DNA of 64,000 nt from Marinobacter pelagius (lineage in GTDB: Bacteria > Pseudomonadota > Gammaproteobacteria > Pseudomonadales > Oleiphilaceae): NCBI RefSeq assembly GCF_900114925.1, contig NZ_FOUR01000005.1:62001-126000 (forward strand), read 5' to 3'. Shown here one piece after another: positions 7,949-19,037 of this stretch. Both the position numbers and the translations under genes were made by a program. The notes beneath the pieces are model-generated. The model was not told where the DNA came from. It worked only from the letters and a program-made list of their open reading frames with translations, and ran no database searches. Each line of letters begins with the position of its first letter. Within the stretch, counting starts at the first letter, position 1.

Positions 7949-9625
7949 TCAGGCCTGCCGCGCGCTGGGCTCTTGCTGCTTGAGGACCGCGTCGGCCATC
8001 TGGTGCAGGATGGTCATCTCGTCAGAGATCCCTTCTTCTTTCGACAGCTCACGCTGTTCCTTCAGAATATCCGCAAGGATTTCCTTTGTGGTCAGCGGGT
8101 TGGCCAGCACCACCCGGAAAACGATGCAGGGGAAGTGGTAGTAACGGGCCGGCTCCAGCCGGGTCCGGGAGACGAACGCCTTGCCCCGCTCCCGCTGGGT
8201 TTTCTGGATGAACTTGGTGATCCGGTTCAGGCAGGTGTTCAGCTTTTCCGCCTGTAGCTCATCCGCCACCGCCAGCGCCTGCTGCACGTCCTCCGGGCAG
8301 TAGCGGTAGGTGAGGATGTTCAGTTCCGGCTTGGTGACCAGTTCGAAATCCGGTTCCGCGTTGATCATGTCGGCAAAGGTGTGGGCCTTCTCGATACCCT
8401 GGTCGATCAGGATCTCGTAGCCCTCGCGGCCGAGGATCTTCAGGCCGGAATGGATCAGCATGGACATGCCGGGCCGGGAGCCTTCCAGGGTGGTGCTACC
8501 CAGGTCCCGGGAGCCCTTACGGATGATGTACTGGGCGTGATGTTCCACTGCGGTTGGCAGGGTGGGGTCCTTGAACACTACCAGGCCGGCGCCCATGGGC
8601 ACGTACAGCTGTTTGTGGGCATCGAAGGTGACGGAATCCGCCTTCTCGATGCCACGCATCAGGGTCTTGTAGGTGCGGGAGAACAGGGTTGGCCCGCCCC
8701 AGGCGGCATCTACGTGGAAGTGGGCGCCGAATTCCCGGGCAATGTCGGCCACCGCATCCAGCGGATCCACGTTGCCGGTTTCGGTGGTGCCGGCCACGCC
8801 GCAAATGGCCATGACCTTGATCTTCTGCTTCTGCAATTCCAGGCACTTGTCCCGCAGGGCATCCGGCTGGATACGGTTCTCATCGTCGGTGTCCACTGGC
8901 ACCAGGGCATCACGGCCGAGGCCGAGCACGTCGGCGGCCTTGCGCAGGGAGTAGTGGCCGCGGCGGGACACCAAAATGGCAGCACCTTCATACCCGTAGT
9001 ATTTCAGGGCCCGGAACAGGCCTTCCTGGTGCAGACCACGGAAGCTGCCCTCCGCCGGGAAGGCGCGGTTGCGGGCGACCCACAGGGCGGTCAGGTTGGC
9101 AATGGTGCCGCCGGAGCACATGACGCCCAGGGTATGGCGGGGGTCGTGCATCCACTTGCGGTAGAAGGAACCGTCTTCCTGGTACACCAGCCGGTGAACC
9201 ATGCCCAGCACCTGGCGCTCCATGGGCGTGAAGGCCTTGGAGGTTTCGGTCTTCACCAGGTTCTGGTTCAGGGCGATCATGATCTTGGACAGCGGCAGCA
9301 TGAAGTACGGCAGTGCCGAGGTCATGTGCCCGATGAACGCCGGGGACGCAGTATGTACGGAGTTGGCCACGAGCTTGTCCAGCAGGAACTGGGCCTGCTC
9401 GGACACGAACACGGGTTTCTCCGGGATGTTGTACTCGGCGAAGTCTTTCTCGACTTCCGAGAGGTCCCGCTCGACCGCAACGATATGCTCCTGCAGGAAG
9501 CCTGCAAGGTTGCGGGAGATGTCCTGGTCGATACGGCTGAGCGTGGATTCCGGTGCCTCGGGCACAGTGAATACACGGTACATCGCCTCGACCGAGGCCT
9601 GGGCGGATTTTTTCTTTCCGGTCAT
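7949..9625 (-). CDS. panP: Pyridoxal-dependent aspartate 1-decarboxylase, PanP-like
   Basis: 558 residues, a group II PLP-dependent decarboxylase of the glutamate/aspartate family. Visible features: the cofactor-binding region CSGGTIANLTAL, HVDAAWGG with the Asp that contacts the pyridine nitrogen, and TFDAHKQLYVP with the PLP-binding Lys (~335). Its length and N-terminus resemble PanP, which makes beta-alanine from aspartate for pantothenate synthesis in bacteria lacking PanD. The annotation is by recognition; a different amino-acid decarboxylase is possible. I use the ATG at 9625; two GTG codons lie just upstream, and none has a clear ribosome-binding site. Confidence 0.8.
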   Translation of the reverse strand: MTGKKKSAQASVEAMYRVFTVPEAPESTLSRIDQDISRNLAGFLQEHIVAVERDLSEVEKDFAEYNIPEKPVFVSEQAQFLLDKLVANSVHTASPAFIGHMTSALPYFMLPLSKIMIALNQNLVKTETSKAFTPMERQVLGMVHRLVYQEDGSFYRKWMHDPRHTLGVMCSGGTIANLTALWVARNRAFPAEGSFRGLHQEGLFRALKYYGYEGAAILVSRRGHYSLRKAADVLGLGRDALVPVDTDDENRIQPDALRDKCLELQKQKIKVMAICGVAGTTETGNVDPLDAVADIAREFGAHFHVDAAWGGPTLFSRTYKTLMRGIEKADSVTFDAHKQLYVPMGAGLVVFKDPTLPTAVEHHAQYIIRKGSRDLGSTTLEGSRPGMSMLIHSGLKILGREGYEILIDQGIEKAHTFADMINAEPDFELVTKPELNILTYRYCPEDVQQALAVADELQAEKLNTCLNRITKFIQKTQRERGKAFVSRTRLEPARYYHFPCIVFRVVLANPLTTKEILADILKEQRELSKEEGISDEMTILHQMADAVLKQQEPSARQA

Positions 9626-9817
9626 AGGCACCACACAGAATCAGTGGTCGTCCGCGGGGCTGGTTCCGGATGCCCCCCGGATTCGGCCGGCATCATGTCC
9701 GGCATTGGCATAACTGTAAACCTGCATCTGGCAGGTGCGCTGACGTCCCTGAGGGGGCGTAGTATACGGCCTGGCAGGCGGCTGCGCCACACGCCACTGG
9801 GTCCGGGCCCCGTGGAG

Positions 9818-10159
9818 TCAGAGAATTTCGCGCTGCACTTCCAGTATGGCAGCATCAATGCGTTCCTGGATGGCTTTTTCAACCATGTCCAGGCGCTGGC
9901 TGATCTGCTGGGAGGAGGTGCCCAGCGCGGCGACGGTCCAGGTGGCGCAGTCGAGGGCTTCCTGGTCGGCGGTTTCGGCCACCGCCAGGTCGGGTTCCTT
10001 GCCCCATATGGCCCGCAGGGCGGTAAACACCTTGCGTTTGGCTTTGAGGTCCTCGCAGCCGTAGAGCTGGAAGTGCAGGGTCATCACGCCCACATGAGGG
10101 GTGATGACGGGCTGCTGGCGGTTGCTTTCGTTGAGCAGTTTTCGGAGTGCTTCTGACAT
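9818..10159 (-). CDS. DUF503 (YlxP-like) protein
   Basis: 113 residues. The core, from HVGVMTLHFQLYGCEDLKAKR onwards, follows the DUF503 pattern of an early strand then S/DLKxKR, a small ferredoxin-like fold often found near translation genes. Role unknown. I start it at the ATG at 10159. The open frame runs further upstream, but that part is a translation of palindromic repeat copy 2 and has none of the family's sequence. It lies between panP and the acyl-CoA dehydrogenase gene, all on the minus strand. Confidence 0.75.
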   Translation of the reverse strand: MSEALRKLLNESNRQQPVITPHVGVMTLHFQLYGCEDLKAKRKVFTALRAIWGKEPDLAVAETADQEALDCATWTVAALGTSSQQISQRLDMVEKAIQERIDAAILEVQREIL

Positions 10160-10184
10160 AGGTGTTCCGGCTAAGGTGCAGGAT

Positions 10185-10291
10185 CCGGCGAGGAATGGCT
10201 TTCCAAAACCCGCTCCTTCGGCACGTCCATGTGACGCTTGAGCTCCGCCATCCATGGCTGCGCACAGTTTTGGAAAGCCATTCCCCACCGG
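10185..10291. repeat. Palindromic intergenic repeat, copy 2
   Basis: Inverted repeat of 25 bp (10185-10209 and 10267-10291) with 2 mismatches around a 57-nt interior. The interior has CACGTCCATGTG (a 3-bp stem around GTCCAT) and GCTTGAGCTCCGCCATCC, ending TGCGCACA. The inner part of the arms (GTTTTGGAAAGCC) is shared with copy 6; the outer part is its own. It sits between the 3' end of the acyl-CoA dehydrogenase gene and the start of the DUF503 gene. Confidence 0.88.
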
Positions 10292-10353
10292 ACCCCCAAC
10301 AAATCAGGTGGAGTCCCCGGGCTGTCTGTAATTACGCCCCGGGCAACATCCGA

Positions 10354-12054
10354 TTAGCCTACTACAGGGGTGGCCCGTTTGATAATGGCCGCGGCGTCGG
10401 TGCCCGAGGGCAGGTTGCCGTAGTTCATGCCGCCGTTGCTCTCCAGTCTGGAGGCGCAGAAGGCGTCGGCCACGGTGCTGGGGGCGTTGCGGATCAGCAG
10501 TGAGGCCTGCATGGCCAGGGCCATGCGATCCACCAGGTTGCGGGCGCGGTACTGAAAATCGCTGATGTCGGCGAAGTCGTTCTGCAGCTGCGCCAGGAAG
10601 CGGTCGAAGCGGGCGTCGCTGCCTTTGGCCTCGGCGGCCTCGCGGAAGAAGGCGTCGAGTGTGTCCGGTTCTTTCTGCATGGCCCGGAGGGTGTCCAGGC
10701 ACTGGACGTTGCCGCTGCCTTCCCAGATGGCGTTGACCGGGGATTCCCGGAACAGGCGGGGCATGATGCAGTCTTCCATCACGCCGCTGCCACCGATGCA
10801 TTCCATGGCCTCGTAGGCATGGTTCGGGGTGCGTTTGCAGATCCAGTATTTGCCCACCGGCGTGGCCAGGCGGGCGAGCAGGCGTTCGTGTTCCTGGTCC
10901 TGGTTGTCCAGGGCGCGGGCGATGCGCATGGTGTAGGCCAGCGCTGCTTCGCTTTCCAGGGCGAGGTCGGCCAGGACGTTCTGCATCAGCGGCTGGTCGA
11001 TCAGGCGGTTGCCGAAGGCGCTGCGGTGGCGGCAGTGGTGGGTGGCCTGGGCCACGGCCTGGCGCATGCCGGCGGAGCTGCCGATCATGCAGTCGAAGCG
11101 GGTCATGGCCACCATTTCGATGATGGTGGGCACGCCGCGGCCTTCTTCGCCGACCATCCAGGCCAGGGCGCCGCGCAGTTCCGCTTCGCTGGAGGCGTTG
11201 GCGACGTTGCCCATCTTGTTCTTCAGGCGCTGCACCTGCCAGGGGTTCTTGGTCCCGTCCGGGCGCCAGCGGGGCATCAGGAAGCAGGAAAGCCCGCCCG
11301 GTGCCTGGGCCAGGACCAGGAAGGCGTCGCACATGGGGGCGGAGACGAACCACTTGTGGCCCACCAGTTCGTAGGCCTGGCCGGGGCCTTCCGTACCCAC
11401 CGGGTAGGCAAGGGTGCTGTTGGCCCGGACATCGCTGCCGCCCTGTTTCTCGGTCATGGCCATGCCGATGGTGACGGAGGCCTTTTCAGTGTGCGGCACG
11501 TTGCGGGGATCGTAGCTGTTGGCCAGGATTTTCTGCTCCCATTCCCGGGCCAGTTCCGGTTGTTTGCGGATCGAGGGGATGGCGGCAAAGGTCATGGTGA
11601 CCGGGCAGCAGTGGGCCGCCTCGACCTGGGAGTGCATGTAATACCGTGCGGCACGGGTGACATGGGCGCCGGTGCCGGGGTTGGTCCAGGGGCTGCTGTG
11701 CAGGCCGTTTTCCAGGGCGATGCGCATCAGTTCGTGGTAGGACGGGTGGAAGTCCACTTCGTCGATGCGATGGCCGAACCGGTCGTGGGTATTGAAGACC
11801 GGTTTGTTGGTGTTGGCTCGAAAACCGAGATCGATGGTGGCAGCCTTGCCCGCCAGATCGCCAAAGGCGCGCAGGGTCTCCACGGCGTGGCCGGCGCCTT
11901 CCCGTTCCGCGGCCTCCCGGAGGGCCTGGTCGTGGTCGAACAGGTTGTAGTTCTCCAGTGCCGGCGGCTGGTTGGTGACTTCATGGGTCACCGCAAGGTA
12001 GCGGTCCCCGGTGAAGGGTGCGCTTGCTTCGGGCTTGGGCTGACGGGCGGTCAT
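10354..12054 (-). CDS. Acyl-CoA dehydrogenase, AidB family
   Basis: 566 residues, close in length and motif order to E. coli AidB (541): an N-terminal arm rich in aromatic residues, CPVTMTFAA, GMAMTEKQGGSDVRAN, LVGHKWFVSAP, GLSCFLMPR, MTRFDC, EAMECIGGSG and ESPVNAIWEGSGN. These mark the FAD site and the catalytic Glu region of isovaleryl-CoA-type dehydrogenases. AidB proteins bind DNA and are linked to alkylation damage; many marine homologues are annotated simply as acyl-CoA dehydrogenases, so the substrate is not settled. The start is 2 nt after the TetR stop codon, so the two form an operon with TetR first. Confidence 0.9.
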   Translation of the reverse strand: MTARQPKPEASAPFTGDRYLAVTHEVTNQPPALENYNLFDHDQALREAAEREGAGHAVETLRAFGDLAGKAATIDLGFRANTNKPVFNTHDRFGHRIDEVDFHPSYHELMRIALENGLHSSPWTNPGTGAHVTRAARYYMHSQVEAAHCCPVTMTFAAIPSIRKQPELAREWEQKILANSYDPRNVPHTEKASVTIGMAMTEKQGGSDVRANSTLAYPVGTEGPGQAYELVGHKWFVSAPMCDAFLVLAQAPGGLSCFLMPRWRPDGTKNPWQVQRLKNKMGNVANASSEAELRGALAWMVGEEGRGVPTIIEMVAMTRFDCMIGSSAGMRQAVAQATHHCRHRSAFGNRLIDQPLMQNVLADLALESEAALAYTMRIARALDNQDQEHERLLARLATPVGKYWICKRTPNHAYEAMECIGGSGVMEDCIMPRLFRESPVNAIWEGSGNVQCLDTLRAMQKEPDTLDAFFREAAEAKGSDARFDRFLAQLQNDFADISDFQYRARNLVDRMALAMQASLLIRNAPSTVADAFCASRLESNGGMNYGNLPSGTDAAAIIKRATPVVG

Positions 12055-12056
12055 GG

Positions 12057-12686
12057 CTATCTCCTGGTGCCGGTCAACCCCTGCATGCAAAAACGGATGA
12101 TGGAGTCGACCAGTTTATTTTTGTCGATATCGGCAATGGTTATCTGGCCGGCCAGTGTCGGTGACAGCGGGCCCACCAGGCTTTCAGCAATGGCGCCGAC
12201 CAGGCAGGTACTGCTCTGGCGCGCGTCCTGATCCGGAATGCAGCCTTCTTCGATGCCATCCCGGATCGCCTTTTCAAACAGTTCGGCGTAGGCCCTGCGA
12301 TAGACCAGCCGTTCTTCTTCCAGTTTCGGGTCCACCGGCTCGGCAATCAGTGCCCAGGCCATCATCGGCCCGCGCATGGCCCGTTCCGCGAACTGGCGGA
12401 GCGCGGCCTCAAGCCTGACGGCGGCATCCCCGTCGGTAGTCAGGGCTTCCGCGACCTTGTCCACTTCACGCTGGGTGGCGGTCCGGAAGATTTCCGCAAA
12501 CAGGTCCTCTCTGGATTCGAAATGCCGGTAAATAGTTCCCGTGGCAACGCCGGCCAGGCCCGCAATGCGGGTGATGCGGGCACTGCGGAACCCTCCGTTG
12601 GCGACGCATTCATAGGTGCAGTCGATGATGCGTTGGCGTGCCTGCGCCTTGCGCTGGCGCATTTTCTCCGTTTCGCGATAGGCCAT
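12057..12686 (-). CDS. TetR/AcrR-family regulator
   Basis: 209 residues. The N-terminal helix-turn-helix (~20-65) shows RITRIAGLAGVATGTIYRHFESREDLF, a clear TetR signature; the rest is the ligand-binding helical domain. It is the first gene of an operon with the AidB-like dehydrogenase 2 nt downstream, so it most likely senses an acyl-CoA or related metabolite and represses its own operon. A palindrome at 12706-12719 overlaps the predicted promoter. The ribosome-binding site is AAGGAG, well placed before the ATG. Confidence 0.9.
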   Translation of the reverse strand: MAYRETEKMRQRKAQARQRIIDCTYECVANGGFRSARITRIAGLAGVATGTIYRHFESREDLFAEIFRTATQREVDKVAEALTTDGDAAVRLEAALRQFAERAMRGPMMAWALIAEPVDPKLEEERLVYRRAYAELFEKAIRDGIEEGCIPDQDARQSSTCLVGAIAESLVGPLSPTLAGQITIADIDKNKLVDSIIRFCMQGLTGTRR

Positions 12687-12703
12687 GCCGGCTCCTTATA
12701 AGC

Positions 12704-12732
12704 AGTGAATCATTATTCATTTCTTGTGTCAA
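12704..12732 (-). promoter_or_regulatory. Predicted promoter and operator for the TetR-dehydrogenase operon
   Basis: On the minus strand a perfect -35 box TTGACA (12727-12732) is followed after 17 nt by TTCACT with an upstream TG (extended -10, weak). An inverted repeat TGAAT-CATT-ATTCA (12706-12719) covers the -10 region, where a TetR repressor would be expected to bind. Confidence 0.45.
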
Positions 12733-12962
12733 CGAATCAGGGTGCGCGTCCCCTGTTATTTTGCCATGTAAAATCATGGGCTTATTTCCGGTTACAAAAA
12801 ATTACAAAAAAGACGTTGCCAGGAAATAGCGCGGTAAACAAAACGAGATTATAAAGACGCCAAGACGAGGCCGCAGGCGGTATTTTCGTCGAAACAGAGT
12901 GTGTTCGCCCGCCGGGGTCGGACATCACTTTCGGATCTGTTTTCGTTGATGGAGAGAAGACC

Positions 12963-13184
12963 ATGAGTGAATTCGACGAAAGCAACCTGGAGCAGTCAGG
13001 AAACTGGAGCAGCGACAGCGACGACACCCATTCCGTCGCCGGTCGGGCCCGGGTACGTGCGCAATTGGAGGCGGATATTGCAGCCTTCTTGCAGCAGGGC
13101 GGCCAAATCCAGCAAGTGGATACCGCCTTCCGTTCCGACTCGCCTCGCAAGGTGGAAGTGGGATTCAACAATCGTTCCCTCTGA
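12963..13184 (+). CDS. Small acidic protein, possibly SutA-like
   Basis: 73 residues. The first ~30 are acidic and Ser/Asp-rich, probably disordered; then a helix (ARVRAQLEADIAAFLQQGG) is followed by IQQVD and a short polar tail. This layout (acidic N-terminus, helix ending FLxxGG, QxI/V, short basic tail) resembles SutA, a small RNA-polymerase-binding protein of Pseudomonas, though SutA is longer (~105 aa). GGAGAG lies ahead of the ATG and a GC hairpin follows. The likeness is from memory of the motif and needs an alignment. Confidence 0.6.
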   Translation: MSEFDESNLEQSGNWSSDSDDTHSVAGRARVRAQLEADIAAFLQQGGQIQQVDTAFRSDSPRKVEVGFNNRSL

Positions 13185-13192
13185 TTTCGGCC

Positions 13193-13215
13193 AGGGGCGG
13201 AGCTGCTCCGCCCCT
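13193..13215 (+). terminator. Hairpin after the small acidic protein gene
   Basis: AGGGGCGGAGC and its exact complement are separated by one base, giving a GC-rich stem of about 9 bp with a 5-nt loop, 8 bp after the stop codon. The T-rich tail is very short (TTGT). Confidence 0.55.
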
Positions 13216-13271
13216 TGTCCCGTGATCGGCCGTTCCCCGATATTTTGCTGCTGATAATAGCAGCTGGTTGA

Positions 13272-14480
<1,209 letters not shown>

Positions 14481-14534
14481 CACACTGGAACGCAGCCCCG
14501 GCGGATCGGGGCGCAAGCGCGGAATCGAGGAACG

Positions 14535-16679
14535 ATGACAACTGAAACAGCGAAAACACAGGCGGTGGTGGACGGTGACCAGAGCATTCCGGCGCCGGTG
14601 GAAGTCCCTCCCACTGGTGAAGAGATCAACCTGGATGCCAGCGAGAACTACTTCAACCGGGAACTGAGTCTGCTGCAGTTCAATTACCGGGTACTGAAGC
14701 AGGCCCTGGACACCACCCATCCGCTGATCAACCGTCTGATCTTCTGCTGTATTTTCAGCAGCAACATGGACGAGTTCTTCGAGATCCGGGTTGCCGGTCT
14801 GCGCCAGCAGATGAAGTACGGCCGGGAAACCATCGGTGCCGACGGAATGATGCCGGAGCAGGCCCTCGGCGAGATCAGCCGGGTCGCCCACGAGTACATC
14901 CACGAACAGTACGACATCCTCAACAATGTCCTGATTCCGGAAATGGAGCGGGAAAATATCCATTTCGTCCGCCGCCGGGAATGGACGCCGGAACAGGCCG
15001 AGTGGGTGCGCAACTACTTCGAGGAAGAGATCCTGCCGGTGGTCAGCCCCATCGGGCTGGATCCGTCCCACCCGTTCCCGCGCCTGGTCAACAAGAGCCT
15101 GAACTTCATTGTTGAGCTCGACGGCAAGGACGCCTTCGGCCGGGAGACCGGCATGGCGATCGTGCCGGCACCGCGGTCCCTGCCGCGCCTGGTACGCTTG
15201 CCGGACGAGGTCTGCGATGGCGGTGACAACCTGGTGTTCCTGTCCTCGATGATCCACGCCCATGCCGACGAACTGTTCCCCGGTATGGAAGTGAAGGGCT
15301 GCTACCAGTTCCGCCTGACCCGGAACGCCGACCTCGAGCTGGAAGACGATCTGGAGGACCTGGCCTCGGCCCTGCGTGGTGAGCTGCTCAGCCGTCGTTT
15401 CGGTGATGGTGTTCGTCTGGAGGTGGCCGACAACTGCCCGCAGGAGCTGGTGCAGTTCCTGCTGACTGAATTCGGCCTGACCGAACGGGACCTGTACCAG
15501 GTGCACGGGCCCGTGAACCTGACTCGGCTGATGGCGGTGGGGGGCCTGGTGGACCGGCCGGATCTCACCTATTCCGGGTTCTCGCCGTCCATTCCCCGGC
15601 AGATCCGCAGCAAGGAGTCGATGTTCGACGCCATCCGCAAGCGTCCGATCCTGCTGCTGCATCCTTACCAGAACTTCAGTCCGGTGGTGGATCTTCTGCG
15701 CCAGGCCGCCAAGGACCCCCAGGTGCTGGCCATCCGCCAGACCCTGTACCGCACCGGCGCCGATTCCGAGATCGTCGAGGCCCTGGCGGATGCGGCCCGC
15801 CGTGGCAAGGAGGTCACCGCCGTCATCGAACTGCGGGCGCGGTTCAGTGAGGCGGAGAACCTGGAGCTGGCCAGCCGGCTGCAGGAGGCCGGGGTGATTG
15901 TGGTGTACGGCGTGGTGGGCTACAAGACCCACGCCAAGATGATTTTGATCGTGCGCCGTGAAGAGGGTCGCCTGCGTCGTTACGTGCACCTGGGCACCGG
16001 CAACTACCACGCGGCCAATGCCCGGCTGTACACCGACTACAGCTTCCTGACCTGTGACGAGTCGATCGGTGATGACGTCAACAAACTGTTCCAGCAGCTT
16101 ACCGGCATGGGCAAGGCCCTGAAGATCAAGAAGCTGTTCCATTCGCCGTTCACCCTGCACAGTCGGCTGCTGAGCCTGATCGACCGGGAAGCGGGTTTTG
16201 GCGAGAAGGGCCGGATCATTCTCAAGTTCAACGGTCTGACCGAGATCCAGCTGATCAAGGCGCTGTACCGGGCGTCCCAGGCCGGGGCCAAGATCGATCT
16301 GATCATCCGCGGGATCTGTTGCCTGCGCCCGGAAGTGCCCGGGCTGTCGGATAACATCCGGGTCCGTTCGATTATCGGCCGGTTCCTGGAACACACCCGG
16401 GTCTATTATTTCGGCAACAACGGTCGGCCGGAGGTGTACTGTTCGAGCGCCGACGGTATGGAGCGGAACCTGCTCAGCCGGGTGGAGACTGCCTTCCCTA
16501 TCGAGGACCCGGCACTGGTGGCCCGCCTCCGGGAAGACCTGGATACCTACCTGGCCGACAACTGCCAGTCCTGGATGCTGCAGCCGGATGGCAGCTACAT
16601 CCAGAATCAGCCGGCCGAGGATGAGGAACGTTTTGCATCCCAGCTGGTCCTGCTCGAGCGACTGACGGGCAAAACCTGA
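14535..16679 (+). CDS. ppk: Polyphosphate kinase 1
   Basis: 714 residues. Makes polyphosphate from ATP reversibly. The N domain (YFNRELSLLQFNYRVL) is followed by the head domain and two phospholipase-D-like domains. The autophosphorylated His is H466 in YKTHAKM, and the second catalytic His is H620 in EHTRVYYF. GNYHAANARLYTDYS and SSADGMERNLLSRVE are also typical. It is 54 bp after hemB with its own GAGG ribosome-binding site, so it probably shares the Pho-controlled promoter; Pho control of ppk is known in several proteobacteria. A DUF945 gene starts 15 bp downstream. Confidence 0.96.
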   Translation: MTTETAKTQAVVDGDQSIPAPVEVPPTGEEINLDASENYFNRELSLLQFNYRVLKQALDTTHPLINRLIFCCIFSSNMDEFFEIRVAGLRQQMKYGRETIGADGMMPEQALGEISRVAHEYIHEQYDILNNVLIPEMERENIHFVRRREWTPEQAEWVRNYFEEEILPVVSPIGLDPSHPFPRLVNKSLNFIVELDGKDAFGRETGMAIVPAPRSLPRLVRLPDEVCDGGDNLVFLSSMIHAHADELFPGMEVKGCYQFRLTRNADLELEDDLEDLASALRGELLSRRFGDGVRLEVADNCPQELVQFLLTEFGLTERDLYQVHGPVNLTRLMAVGGLVDRPDLTYSGFSPSIPRQIRSKESMFDAIRKRPILLLHPYQNFSPVVDLLRQAAKDPQVLAIRQTLYRTGADSEIVEALADAARRGKEVTAVIELRARFSEAENLELASRLQEAGVIVVYGVVGYKTHAKMILIVRREEGRLRRYVHLGTGNYHAANARLYTDYSFLTCDESIGDDVNKLFQQLTGMGKALKIKKLFHSPFTLHSRLLSLIDREAGFGEKGRIILKFNGLTEIQLIKALYRASQAGAKIDLIIRGICCLRPEVPGLSDNIRVRSIIGRFLEHTRVYYFGNNGRPEVYCSSADGMERNLLSRVETAFPIEDPALVARLREDLDTYLADNCQSWMLQPDGSYIQNQPAEDEERFASQLVLLERLTGKT

Positions 16680-16694
16680 CAAACGGAGGCGCCA

Positions 16695-17864
16695 GTGAAG
16701 CGCGCATGGATTGTGGCCGGTGTGGTACTGCTGGCTGGTGGTGGCATCCTGCCCTGGGGGGTTGGATACCTGACCGAGCATCAGTGGCAGCGGGCGGTCA
16801 CCGAGGTGAACGACACTCAGCCGTTCATGCAGGTGGATACCCGAGATTACCAGCGCGGCATCATGGGCGCAGAGGTGCATGGCACCCTGGTGCTGCAGGA
16901 TCCCGAAGCCGGTGAGAACCGCCCCCTGGAGTTCGTCGCCCACGTCACTCACGGGATAACCGGCAGCCTGATGACCTTCGAGCCGGCCGGCGGCTGGTCC
17001 TCAATGGAGACTGACTGGTTTCCGGACGAGGATCCCACATTGACCCTGGAAACCCGCCTCTGGGGTGAGGTGACGCTGAAGCTGGATCTGCCCGAGTTGA
17101 CGATCTCCGATCCGGATATGGATGTCCGGATTGTGGGCCTGCAGCTGGACCAGTCCCTGGCGCATCTGAGTGGCGATGTCTGGACCGGGCAGGGGGAACT
17201 GCGGCTGGATTCCCTGGGAGTCTCCCCGGTCGGCGGCTCGCCGGTCAGTCTGTCGGACGTGATTGTCACCAGTACCAGTGAACCCCGGGACGACGACACC
17301 CGCCTGGATTCCCGGGTCGAGTTCAACCTGGGTCAGGTGGACGTCGTGGATGGCGCCTATGGACCGCACCGGCTGATCTTTGCCCTGGACAATCTGGAGG
17401 TCGCCAGCTGGAACCAGTTGGCGAACGGGATGGCTGAGCTTCAGGCCAGTACCCTGGAGAGCGGCCAAAACACCGGGTTCGAGGGTCAGATGCAGGCCAT
17501 GCAGCAGATCAACGAGGCGTTTCGGCGCCTGGCAGCGGCGGGTTTTTCCATGGCCATTCCGGAACTCAGTGTCGCCACTCCGGAGGGTGATATCCGGGGC
17601 CAGATGGAAATCCGCCACCCTGAGCTGGATGCGGAGCAGGCGTCGTCAATGCTGCTGGTGATGCAGGGGCTGACCGGGGATCTGAACCTGACCCTGCCTC
17701 TGGCGCTGGCCGAGGAGCATCCGGCGGTGATGCTGCAGTTGGCGCCGCTGATCAAGCAGGGCTTGTTGGTCCAGGAAGGGGACCGCCTGGTGATGAAAGG
17801 GCAGATGGAAGATCTGCTGCTGACGGTGAACGGCATCGAGATTCCGTTGCCGCCTTTGCTCTGA
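16695..17864 (+). CDS. DUF945 (YdgA-like) membrane-anchored protein
   Basis: 389 residues. One N-terminal hydrophobic segment (~4-25) with a short cytoplasmic Lys-Arg start would anchor it in the inner membrane with the rest in the periplasm. The body is beta-rich and repetitive, like the DUF945/YdgA family, whose function is poorly known. The start is a GTG with GGAGG a few bases upstream. It is third in a probable hemB-ppk operon, which would place it under phosphate control, although DUF945 genes occur in many contexts. A strong two-way terminator follows. Confidence 0.8.
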   Translation: MKRAWIVAGVVLLAGGGILPWGVGYLTEHQWQRAVTEVNDTQPFMQVDTRDYQRGIMGAEVHGTLVLQDPEAGENRPLEFVAHVTHGITGSLMTFEPAGGWSSMETDWFPDEDPTLTLETRLWGEVTLKLDLPELTISDPDMDVRIVGLQLDQSLAHLSGDVWTGQGELRLDSLGVSPVGGSPVSLSDVIVTSTSEPRDDDTRLDSRVEFNLGQVDVVDGAYGPHRLIFALDNLEVASWNQLANGMAELQASTLESGQNTGFEGQMQAMQQINEAFRRLAAAGFSMAIPELSVATPEGDIRGQMEIRHPELDAEQASSMLLVMQGLTGDLNLTLPLALAEEHPAVMLQLAPLIKQGLLVQEGDRLVMKGQMEDLLLTVNGIEIPLPPLL

Positions 17865-17877
17865 TTCTTTCAGGCCC

Positions 17878-17918
17878 GGATACAGAAAAGCCCCTGAATC
17901 CGGGGCTTTTCTGTATCC
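17878..17918. terminator. Bidirectional intrinsic terminator
   Basis: Perfect 17-bp inverted repeat (17878-17894 and 17902-17918) with a 7-nt loop; the core is AAAAGCCCC/GGGGCTTTT, giving a U-run inside the stem in both directions. It lies between the DUF945 gene (+) and the ferredoxin gene (-). Confidence 0.9.
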
Positions 17919-17936
17919 GGTTGCTCAATCCGGTAT

Positions 17937-18197
<261 letters not shown>

Positions 18198-18203
18198 TCA
18201 GGC

Positions 18204-19037
<834 letters not shown>

